A stretch of DNA of 64,000 nucleotides from an uncultured Bacillaceae bacterium. Its GTDB lineage: Bacteria > Bacillota > Bacilli > Bacillales > Alkalibacillaceae. Both the position numbers and the translations under genes were made by a program. Below are positions 33,472-41,470 of the stretch, piece after piece. Location of the stretch: assembly GCA_937983065.1 (NCBI GenBank), contig CALKAL010000049.1:1-64000 (forward strand), given 5' to 3'. The notes under the pieces were generated by a model. That model did not search any database, had not been told where the DNA came from, and saw only the letters and a list, made by a program, of their open reading frames with translations. How positions within the stretch are numbered: the stretch's first letter is position 1; each line of letters opens with the position of its first letter.

Positions 33472-34506
33472 TTAATGAATATAGTTTTTTTTCGTTATGT
33501 TCGGTGTTTTTTTAAAATGTTCAATATAGTCTAACGCCTTGCCTGTCCCGACTACTGCCGTTGTTAAAGGATTCTCGGTCATATGAACAGGTAATGTCGT
33601 CTTTTCAAAAATAACTTTATCCAAAAATTTTAGCTTCGCCCCACCGCCAGTTAGAACGATTCCTTTCTCTATTATATCAGAGGCAAGTTCTGGTGGCGCA
33701 TTTTCTAAAATATTTATTATCAAATCTATAATAGCATTAACTGTACTTTCAATCGCTATGACAAGTTCTTCATTTTTTAAATAAATGATTTTCGGTAATC
33801 CTGTAATTAAATCACGTCCGAATACTTCCATTCTATCATTTTCTTGCGTTTTTTTCGCTGATGCAAGTTGAATTTTTAACTTTTCTGCTGTCGTTTCTCC
33901 AATCATAACACGATACTCTTGTCGAATGTACTGAATTATTTGTTGATCCATTTTATCCCCAGCTGCTTTAATTGATTTTGTTAAAACGGTACCACCTAAG
34001 GAAACGATAGCTGCTTCCGTCGTCCCACCTCCGATATCGACAATTAAGCTACCTGATGAATCCCATACAGGCAAGCCAGCGCCAATTGCTGCTGCCAAAG
34101 ATTCTGTCATAATATAAACTTGTTTCGCGCCTCCTTGTTTAGCCGCTTCAACAATTGCTTTCTCTTCAACCGTCGTAATGCCAGAGGGGACACAAACAAT
34201 TAATGACGGTTTAAAGATATAAAACGATTGTCTATTCACTTCATTAATTAAGTAACGAATAATCGCTGATGCTGAATCAAAGTCAGCTATCACCCCATCT
34301 TTTAGTGGCTTTATAATTTTTATAGACTCAGGAGCTTTCCCAATCATTTCCTTCGCTTTAGTCCCTACGGCTTCAACTTGATTTGTATAACGATTCATCG
34401 CAACTACTGTTGGTTCTTCGATGACAACCCCTTTACCTTTCATATAAACTAACGTATTCGCAGTACCTAAATCAATACCGATTCCTCTTCTAGATAAAAA
34501 ACTCAT
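33472..34506 (-). CDS. mreB: Rod shape-determining actin homologue MreB
   Basis: A 344-residue actin-like ATPase that organises lateral wall synthesis under the membrane. Phosphate-binding loops are visible: GIDLGTANTLVY and VDIGGGTTEAAIV, and the adenosine motif GIVLTGGGAKL. It heads the mreBCD-minCD operon. Confidence 0.98.
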   Translation of the reverse strand: MSFLSRRGIGIDLGTANTLVYMKGKGVVIEEPTVVAMNRYTNQVEAVGTKAKEMIGKAPESIKIIKPLKDGVIADFDSASAIIRYLINEVNRQSFYIFKPSLIVCVPSGITTVEEKAIVEAAKQGGAKQVYIMTESLAAAIGAGLPVWDSSGSLIVDIGGGTTEAAIVSLGGTVLTKSIKAAGDKMDQQIIQYIRQEYRVMIGETTAEKLKIQLASAKKTQENDRMEVFGRDLITGLPKIIYLKNEELVIAIESTVNAIIDLIINILENAPPELASDIIEKGIVLTGGGAKLKFLDKVIFEKTTLPVHMTENPLTTAVVGTGKALDYIEHFKKTPNITKKNYIH

Positions 34507-34636
34507 CCTAATCTTCCCCTTTGATGTCGATTTTATAGTATAAGCTATGCTTGACCCATGTAAAACATGAGTATAGATAGCGCTACTAAATTAAATACAT
34601 CTAAGGTTTTAGGAAGACTGGATGAGTCCCTTCAAT

Positions 34637-34777
34637 TTATAAATATCCTTTTTCTTTTAAAGAAACAAACTTGTTATCACCAATTATAATATGGTCTAAT
34701 AATTCAATGCCCAATACTTTTCCCGCTTCATGTAACCGTCTCGTTACATGAATGTCTTCATTTGATGGAGTTGGATC
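34637..34777 (-). CDS. radC: radC, 3' exon
   Basis: Forty-six codons plus stop that complete RadC after the intron: [15 protein letters not shown], then [13 protein letters not shown] and SLKEKGYL. Joined to the upstream exon (36632-37174) it restores the JAMM motif [14 protein letters not shown] in frame. It has no start or ribosome site of its own and depends on splicing of the intron. Confidence 0.93.
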   Translation of the reverse strand, partial: DPTPSNEDIHVTRRLHEAGKVLGIELLDHIIIGDNKFVSLKEKGYL

Positions 34778-36631
34778 GTAGGGTAGATTGATGCGCCTTA
34801 CTGTAAGCAGGTTTCATCACTCCCCCTCAGAACCGTACGTACACCTTTTCAGCGTATACGGCTCGCCAGTTGATATATAAAAATGCTCCTTAAACGATTA
34901 TATTCATTTAATATTAGTCTCCATGAACCAATTCCTTTAACTTAACAAATGAATACAATTGAATATGACCGTTCTGATCTTTGATTGCTATTGATAAAAA
35001 ACCTTGCCTCGCTCTTCTCAAACTTATTGCGACCCTTTTTACACGACTTCTTCTTTTGTATGCTAATGTTTTTATAAAACTACTTTCCGCCAGATGAAAT
35101 ACTTTTTTTAACTCGTTCACATTATCCGCTAATTTATAATATCGATAAAACATTCTCAATTCCCGATTATACGTCTTTAAAATCGTTAATTCAGTTTCAT
35201 TAACTAAATATTTCCGTTCAGTTGATGTAAAATTATCTAAATTTCCGTATCCTTGTGCTTTAATAAATTTTTGCATCATTTCTCTCGGTATTTCTAACTT
35301 AATTTCACTTTCATTCGACGTTTTTGGATTTCTTTTGGAATGACTTCTTTTATTTACTTTTTTAAAGTGGTAGCCGAGGAAGGGTGTCCTTTTTTCCAAA
35401 TGATTAATTCCACTATGTTTCTCACATAATTGTAGCTTCAAGTACTCGTTTATAAAGTGAATTATTTTTTCGAATATTTTTTTCACATCTTGTTTTGAGC
35501 TAGAAAAACCGAGCACGAAATGATTTCCGTAACGGACATAATCGAACGGTTTATTTATTTTTCCTATCTCGCTTTTAATAAAAGCATCGAATTCGTGTAA
35601 AAAAAATATTGGGTTTAGAGTCCTGCTATGGGGAATGCGATTATAATAATAATTTGGCATAGCATTTTTTATTTCGTTAATTTTTAAAAGTTGTTGGTCA
35701 TTTATATTTTTTGAAAGGTTGTTCATTAAAATTGTCTCGTCTAAAGATTCGTTCACATGGATGATTTCTCCTTTTAAACACCATGTGAATTTTCCCCAAT
35801 TATTTTTAATATGGGATAAAGCCTTTAGATGCTTATCTTTTTGAAAGGAGCTTCCTGCTATTTTTGGCTCGTAAAACGTATTTTGTTGGTTCTTTTTTCC
35901 AACTTGATTTAATTCTACGCGCTCATCAATCTGACTAAAATTAATAGTTTCCCTATAACCTTCTCTACTATCGTTTAAATTTTTATATACTTTCGTGCAA
36001 ATATCCTTGTGATCTAAAAGACGATGACAATCCATGACCTTTCACCTTAAATAGAAGCATTTTTATTTCGGTTAACTAGTGAATGAAATGAATCTTGAGC
36101 CTTGATAAAATTTATTTCGTAGTTAACTATTATCAACCTGTCTCCCTTCCCCTTGCTAAACTCATTACGAGCAAACGTTGAGTACTATGGAGACTCCGTT
36201 GCCATATGTGAATCAATTTTAACAATATAAACTCACACTTAGGCAATCCCTACCTTTAACATCATTATAGAAGCGTGATGGTTAGGTATCCCTTTCGACG
36301 TTTTCCTAAAGCTTAGGATTGAAGGACAAACCTTACGATTGATAACGTTCAGGTGATACGTCTCAATTTTGTCCTCGTTACCTATTAGCTATCGTAGGTA
36401 ACGGCGCATCCAACGCTCATCCGTCTAGGATTCAGGCAGTTTAGCTTTTACCATACATCACTTGGTCTGAGGAACTGACTCGACTTGATAGCTTCGTCGT
36501 CTATTCCCCTTTTCACATCCCGCTTAGTCCTTATATTGAGTTTCCTCTCAAAGTTAGATGCTGACCATTCGAACAATGTAAGGAGTTCGAGATTATAAAC
36601 ATCACTACAATGATGCCGTTTGTAGGCGCAC
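34778..36631 (-). mobile_element. Group II intron inserted in radC
   Basis: A 1,854-nt element. The 5' end is GTGCGCC, as in class IIA introns. Domain V (34864-34830) is a perfect canonical 35-nt hairpin from GAGCCGTATACG to CGTACGGTTC, and domain VI follows with an unpaired A before the 3' end CTACCCTAC. Exon sites fit: IBS2 TCATCC and IBS1 TCAGGT in the 5' exon are complementary to EBS2 GGATGA (36423-36418) and EBS1 ACCTGA (36354-36349). The C before EBS1 can pair with G, the first base of the 3' exon (delta-delta'). Splicing would rejoin radC exactly in frame. Confidence 0.95.
34914..36035 (-). CDS. Intron-encoded maturase with degenerate reverse transcriptase
   Basis: A 373-residue protein in domain IV of the intron. 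The order of RT blocks is recognisable but catalytic residues are gone: motif A reads KGEIIHVNESLDETIL where GDI and FFDNIDH-like residues are expected, block 4 reads IPHSRTLNP where PQGG is expected, and the YADD box is YGNH (VRYGNHFVLGF). Thumb and maturase X regions are kept (FLGYHF; MFYRYYKLADNVNELKK; SFIKTLAYKRRSRVKR). The N-terminal RT part is short and no HNH endonuclease follows. It likely aids splicing only. AAGGTGAAAGG precedes the ATG. Confidence 0.85.
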   Translation of the reverse strand: MDCHRLLDHKDICTKVYKNLNDSREGYRETINFSQIDERVELNQVGKKNQQNTFYEPKIAGSSFQKDKHLKALSHIKNNWGKFTWCLKGEIIHVNESLDETILMNNLSKNINDQQLLKINEIKNAMPNYYYNRIPHSRTLNPIFFLHEFDAFIKSEIGKINKPFDYVRYGNHFVLGFSSSKQDVKKIFEKIIHFINEYLKLQLCEKHSGINHLEKRTPFLGYHFKKVNKRSHSKRNPKTSNESEIKLEIPREMMQKFIKAQGYGNLDNFTSTERKYLVNETELTILKTYNRELRMFYRYYKLADNVNELKKVFHLAESSFIKTLAYKRRSRVKRVAISLRRARQGFLSIAIKDQNGHIQLYSFVKLKELVHGD

Positions 36632-37174
36632 ACCTGATGGATGATTATGGGCACAGATAATTGAAGCGGCTGAACGTTTAATCGCTTCTTTAAATACCTC
36701 ACGAGGATGAACAATTGAGGAGTTTAGGCTTCCTATGAAGATAGTTTGCCTGTGGATGACTTGATTTTTAGTGCTCAAAAAGAGACATACGAAATTTTCC
36801 TGTTTCAATCCGCGCATCTCTTCCATTAAATAATTGGCCCCATCTTGAGGGCTTCGAATAATATATCGCTCACCAAATTGATAAGTATGGATTCGTTTTC
36901 CAATTTCTATGGCGGCTAATAACGTCACTGCTTTAGCTTCCCCAATCCCTTTAATCGAAGTAATCTCCTCGATTGTCGCATCTTTTAATAATGATAACCC
37001 TTCAAAATGCATAAGCAGCCTCGTCGCAAGTGATAATGCTGAACTTCCTTTCGTCCCACTCCCAATTAAAATCGCAATTAACTCTTGATTCGACAAAGCG
37101 TGTGGACCTACTTGGATCAGTCGTTCCCTCGGTCGATCATTTTTAGGGACGTCCTTGATGAAAATCGTCTCCAT
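36632..37174 (-). CDS. radC: radC, 5' exon (JAB/MPN-domain DNA repair-associated protein)
   Basis: One hundred and eighty-one codons of RadC: UPF0758 N-terminal helix-hairpin-helix region (PRERLIQVGPHALSNQELI, ITSIKGIGEAKA) and the start of the MPN+ metalloprotease-like domain, ending AAHNHPSG-type (IICAHNHPSG). Read through the intron, the frame stops after eight foreign codons at 36605. The start is taken at the ATG of 37174 behind AAAGGAG; an earlier ATG at 37213 has no ribosome site. RadC's biochemical role is unsettled. Spliced product would be 227 residues, close to the family norm. Confidence 0.93.
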
Positions 37175-37334
37175 ATAATTTAAACATGCTCCTTTCAATT
37201 GTGATTTAGACATGTTTAATTATAATGAATTAAAAAATGAAAAACAAAAAGGGAAAAACGTAATATGTCTCATAAATATAGCTTTCTTGTAACACCACTT
37301 GAACGTTTAAACAGAAAAAGACAACATAAACGTT

Positions 37335-38186
37335 TTATGAGTTATTTTCAAAAAATAATAAAAGACTTAATTTCACGGTATTTAAATAGATTGGCAGCTC
37401 ATTTTCGGTAATTTGTTGTTCGAATTGATTCACTAAATTAGTTAGATTATTTAAATAAGCATCATTTTCGAACCGTTCTGGGGCTTCATTTAACCACCCG
37501 CTCACTTCTTCAAGCCAGACTGAGCCCGTCATCTCAGCTGTAATTAAAGCGTCTCCTTCCTGCAACCAATTAATTTCAGCTTCACTACCTTCGATTAACA
37601 CATCGTTAATTTGCCAATCTTTATATAAAAAATCATTCATATATTCATATTCGCGCGCTTCAAGCCAATTCGTCACTTCGTCTCGATTGTATGGCTGTAA
37701 ATCAACCATACTTAAAACGTAATATTGCCCTTCCTCCTCATGAATAATTGTAGGAACCGTCTGTTGTAATAACGATTGCGAAAGTTCCCGTGCATTATCA
37801 TTCGTAGAAAAAATACCGTATTGAATCACTTCGAAAGTTTCATTAGTTCTTTCAAATTGCTCGCCAGACTCAGCAGGTGTTTCCGTATCTGTAACTTCTT
37901 CATCCTCCTCTTCATCTTCATTAAATACAGGGGCAGAATCTGTATTATCTGCTGGATTTAAGTCGGAGAAAAAAGCTATGAACCCTAGACCGAAAATTAC
38001 TCCTAATATGACGGCAAATGCGATCGGTTTAAATAATTTATTTAAAACAGGTTTATTTGACGACATAAAATTTCCTTGAGATTTTTTTTGTTTCGGGGTT
38101 AAAAAATATTCTAATTCATGTTTTTTTGATGGAGACGGTTGTTCATCTCGGTTCACTGTAACACGAACTTTTTTATGCTCGTCCAT
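37335..38186 (-). CDS. spoIIB: Stage II sporulation protein B-like (SPOR domain)
   Basis: A 283-residue protein with a basic cytoplasmic N terminus, one membrane helix (about 52-70), an acidic linker (EDEEEDEEVTDTETPAE) and an extracellular SPOR-like domain (FEVIQYGIFSTNDNARELS). The context folC-spoIIB-radC-mreB supports SpoIIB, which helps septal peptidoglycan thinning during engulfment. Sequence similarity is limited, so the name relies partly on synteny. Confidence 0.75.
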   Translation of the reverse strand: MDEHKKVRVTVNRDEQPSPSKKHELEYFLTPKQKKSQGNFMSSNKPVLNKLFKPIAFAVILGVIFGLGFIAFFSDLNPADNTDSAPVFNEDEEEDEEVTDTETPAESGEQFERTNETFEVIQYGIFSTNDNARELSQSLLQQTVPTIIHEEEGQYYVLSMVDLQPYNRDEVTNWLEAREYEYMNDFLYKDWQINDVLIEGSEAEINWLQEGDALITAEMTGSVWLEEVSGWLNEAPERFENDAYLNNLTNLVNQFEQQITENELPIYLNTVKLSLLLFFENNS

Positions 38187-38291
38187 AAAATTCGACCACC
38201 TTTAAATATAATGGTTAGATGGTAGCATATCCGACTTAAAAATGAAGTAAAAATTTGTCCGATGCATTCGACATTTTTCAAACAAAAAAAC

Positions 38292-38310
38292 ACACCCAAT
38301 ATTTGAGTGT
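38292..38310 (-). terminator. Weak terminator after the GGDEF gene
   Basis: ACACTCAA / TTGGGTGT hairpin (one G-U pair) with a short loop followed by a T run on the minus strand. Confidence 0.5.
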
Positions 38311-38314
38311 ATTT

Positions 38315-40024
38315 TTAAACAGCGGAAGAAACTTTATTTTTCCCTTTCTTTTTAGCCCCGTGATACATTGCTCGGTCGGCTGTTTTTAAAACCTCTTGTG
38401 GTGATTCACAATTGTACGGATAAGTCGAAACTCCGATACTCGCTGTCACGTTAATCTCTTGAACTTCCATTAACCCGTTAATCGTTTTATACAGTACAAA
38501 AGGCTCATCCGCTATGCCTCTTCGAATATTTTCCGCAATTTCAAGGACGCGCTCATGCTCTTTATCTTTGATGAGTACTGTAAATTCTTCACCACCGTAA
38601 CGTGCAATAATTCCATTATCACCAATTAATCGCTCTAATCGGCGCGCTAATTCAACTAACACTTCATTACCTGATTCATGCCCGTATGTGTCATTAATTT
38701 TCTTAAACGAATCTAAATCTAAAATAATGACAGAGAAGCTTTCATGAATCCCTTTAGCCTCTTGATCTGCTACATATTCATCGATATATTCTACTAAATA
38801 ACGATAATTATATAGTCCCGTTAATTGATCCCGTTGACTTTTACGTCGTTCCTGTTCGTAATGCCGCGCATTTTCAATCGCAACGGATAAAAAGTTTGCT
38901 AACACTTCCAAAAGCATTAAATGATATTTTTCGAACGCTCGGGAATTGTTTGATGCAACTGTTAAAACACCGACAACATTGTCATTTCTAAGGATTGGCA
39001 CCCCTAAGGCACTTTTAACTTCTGCGCCAAACTCATGCCCCTTCATTTTATCAATTTGACTTTTCTTCACGAGCATTCGACTACTATTTTGTTCATAAAT
39101 TCGCCCAGAAAAACCTTCACCTTTGTATAGTTTAATTTCTTGTTGATGAATCTCATCCATTTTTGTATAACGAATTAAACTCATCGATTGATTTCGCGTT
39201 GTTATGTCGAAAATGTAGACATGGGTTGCTGGTATCACACGTTTAACTTCTTTCACAAACGTATCTAAAACACTTTTAACATTTAAACTTTTTGTCAGTT
39301 CATGACCAATCTCACTCGTTTTATGTAAATATTCATTTAAACGTTGGGTTTGATTGAAAATTGATAAGACTGCCGACAACAAAATAATCGGGAAGCCGAC
39401 AAAGTAAATGCCTGGCGTTTCTAATTCAACGTATATGAAATAAAGAACTAAACCTAATGGTAACGTCACTAACGTTAAAAAACCATCGACGAAAAATGAG
39501 CTATCTAACAATTTAAACGTTTGACCTAAAATAAAGGATTGAAAAATAGTTAATAGTAGCTGATTCATAATAATCGAGCTAATCATATATCCTGCAATCG
39601 GGATGATTTGACTCGAACTAAGTGTGTCAATTCCCGTCGTTCCACCTAGAAAGAAGTAGACGTGAGCAGAGATGAAGGACGTCATTAACAAGATCGTTGA
39701 GTTCGTTGCAATTCTATGAAAATCTTTTTTCGGTAATCTAATTTTAAGAAATAAAGCAATTAAAGCAAGTTGAGATAACAAAACTTCGGCGACTAGTCCA
39801 AAATATAAAAATACAGCGAGACTGACACTATTAATAAAGAAAATCGTCGTATTCCCAACTTTAAAAGGGAAAAAAGCAACAGCACATATGATCAATGCAA
39901 AAGACAGGAAATCAATCCAATTTCCAGTAAAATGTATCGGGTGATGCATAAATATGTAAATCATTAATGCTGGAAAAACAGCTAACCAAATTATCCATAA
40001 AGTAATCGCTTTCGATTTTGTCAT
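38315..40024 (-). CDS. Membrane-bound GAF-GGDEF diguanylate cyclase
   Basis: A 569-residue sensor: about seven membrane helices in residues 1-220, a GAF domain (about 245-385; YKGEGFSGRIYEQNS) and a C-terminal GGDEF domain with the active signature GGEEF, preceded by DQLTGLYNYRY. Active-site residues for cyclic di-GMP synthesis are intact. The ligand of the sensor part is unknown. It has no EAL domain. The gene sits between folC and spoIIB, where B. subtilis has no such gene. Confidence 0.9.
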   Translation of the reverse strand: MTKSKAITLWIIWLAVFPALMIYIFMHHPIHFTGNWIDFLSFALIICAVAFFPFKVGNTTIFFINSVSLAVFLYFGLVAEVLLSQLALIALFLKIRLPKKDFHRIATNSTILLMTSFISAHVYFFLGGTTGIDTLSSSQIIPIAGYMISSIIMNQLLLTIFQSFILGQTFKLLDSSFFVDGFLTLVTLPLGLVLYFIYVELETPGIYFVGFPIILLSAVLSIFNQTQRLNEYLHKTSEIGHELTKSLNVKSVLDTFVKEVKRVIPATHVYIFDITTRNQSMSLIRYTKMDEIHQQEIKLYKGEGFSGRIYEQNSSRMLVKKSQIDKMKGHEFGAEVKSALGVPILRNDNVVGVLTVASNNSRAFEKYHLMLLEVLANFLSVAIENARHYEQERRKSQRDQLTGLYNYRYLVEYIDEYVADQEAKGIHESFSVIILDLDSFKKINDTYGHESGNEVLVELARRLERLIGDNGIIARYGGEEFTVLIKDKEHERVLEIAENIRRGIADEPFVLYKTINGLMEVQEINVTASIGVSTYPYNCESPQEVLKTADRAMYHGAKKKGKNKVSSAV

Positions 40025-40060
40025 TCTCAGAAACCCCTTTTAACTTTATCTAACTGTTTT

Positions 40061-41368
40061 TTATTTTTTGGTAGCTTTTCTAGGTATTAAGTCCTGCCTC
40101 ACTTCAGAAACGAAATATAATGAACCCGTTATAACGATACAGTCATCATCGTTTAAATCACTTCTTAATTTATCAAACGCCCTTTTCCAGCTAAGCTCTA
40201 ATGATATATTATATTTTTCTGAAATGTTTTTTAGTTCATCATACCCATAACTTTGGAAATAGTCAAATGGAACTATGATGATTTTTCTAAAATGTTCCTT
40301 TAACTTGGATATAATTCCATCAATCGGTTTGTTTTTTACAACTGATAATATAATATAAATGTGTTCACTTCGAAATCGTCTATTTAACGTATCGATTAAC
40401 GTTTCAACTGCCTCGACATTGTGGGCACCATCTAATACAATAGTTGGATCGTTGTCGATAATTTCAAACCGGCCAATCCAGAATGATTCCTTTAATCCGC
40501 GCTTTATTTTTTCTATGGCATAATTTTTATTTTCTAACTCAAACAACTTAATAAAACTAAACAATGCTAATGTCGCATTTTCTATTTGATGTTTTCCACT
40601 CATCGTAATGTTAATTGAATCGATTGATATTTGTTCTGATACGAAGGTAAAATGTTCTCCGTTTTCGTTTGATTGGATCCATTTAAACGAGTAGTCTTCG
40701 TTAATTTGAAACAATTGGCTCTCATTACTTTTTGCAGTTTCTTTTATAATTTCAATCGCAGTTGGATCAGTGACATTCGTAATCACTGGGACACTCTCTT
40801 TAATAATACCACTTTTCTCAGCCGTAATTTCTTCAATTGTTTCGCCTAATATTTTCGTATGGTCAAATCCAATTGATGTAATGATAGATAGTAATGGTTT
40901 TTCTATTACATTAGTGGAATCTAATCGGCCCCCTAATCCAACCTCGAAAATCGCATAGTCAACATTTTTATCTAAAAAATATTTGAAAGCAATCACTGTA
41001 ATAATTTCAAATTCTGTCGGCTTTCCTAATTCTGTTTGCCCAACTTGTTCACATAGAGGTTTAATTAGTTCGACATATTTAACTAAATCTTCCCCACTAA
41101 TTGGTTGTCCATCAATACTTATCCGTTCATTAAATAGCTCGATATAAGGAGATGTAAATGTCCCGACTTGATAATCATGTGCCTGAAGCAAATGTCTTAA
41201 ATATGTCACTGTTGACCCTTTTCCATTTGTACCTGCAACATGGATTAGTTTTAGTTTTTTTTCTGGGTTACCAAGCTGGTTTAGTAACCATTCAACCCGT
41301 TTCAAGCCTGGTTTAATACCGAATTTAAGCTGATTATGAATCCAGGAAATCGCCTGTTGCTCGTCCAT
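40061..41368 (-). CDS. folC: Folylpolyglutamate/dihydrofolate synthase
   Basis: A 435-residue Mur-ligase-like enzyme that adds glutamate to folates. ATP loop HVAGTNGKGSTVTYL, FTSPYIELFNERI, VGLGGRLDSTNV and the C-terminal DGAHNVEA are all present. It lies about 100 bases downstream of valS with a terminator between, and has the strong ribosome site CAGGAGGTTT. Confidence 0.96.
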   Translation of the reverse strand: MDEQQAISWIHNQLKFGIKPGLKRVEWLLNQLGNPEKKLKLIHVAGTNGKGSTVTYLRHLLQAHDYQVGTFTSPYIELFNERISIDGQPISGEDLVKYVELIKPLCEQVGQTELGKPTEFEIITVIAFKYFLDKNVDYAIFEVGLGGRLDSTNVIEKPLLSIITSIGFDHTKILGETIEEITAEKSGIIKESVPVITNVTDPTAIEIIKETAKSNESQLFQINEDYSFKWIQSNENGEHFTFVSEQISIDSINITMSGKHQIENATLALFSFIKLFELENKNYAIEKIKRGLKESFWIGRFEIIDNDPTIVLDGAHNVEAVETLIDTLNRRFRSEHIYIILSVVKNKPIDGIISKLKEHFRKIIIVPFDYFQSYGYDELKNISEKYNISLELSWKRAFDKLRSDLNDDDCIVITGSLYFVSEVRQDLIPRKATKK

Positions 41369-41432
41369 GATTTAAACCTCCTGCTCAAGCTCGTCTCTAA
41401 TTGATTGTTTCGAGTTCAATTAAAATTATATA

Positions 41433-41465
41433 ATAAAATTGCCTGCATCATACAGGCAATTTTAT
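41433..41465 (-). terminator. Terminator between valS and folC
   Basis: ATAAAATTGCCTG / CAGGCAATTTTAT perfect stem with a 7-nt loop just past the valS stop. Confidence 0.8.
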
Positions 41466-41470
41466 TATAT

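Noticed and set aside
34914..36035. Retron or defence-associated reverse transcriptase
   Set aside because: The protein lies in domain IV of a clear group II intron, retains a maturase X domain and lacks the catalytic aspartates.
36448..36714. 88-codon minus-strand frame across the radC 5' exon junction
   Set aside because: It overlaps the true radC frame and intron domain I in another frame, with no ribosome site.
37301..37334. Inverted repeat after spoIIB as terminator
   Set aside because: The AACGTTTA/TAAACGTT arms are present, but no T run follows on the minus strand, so termination is not supported.
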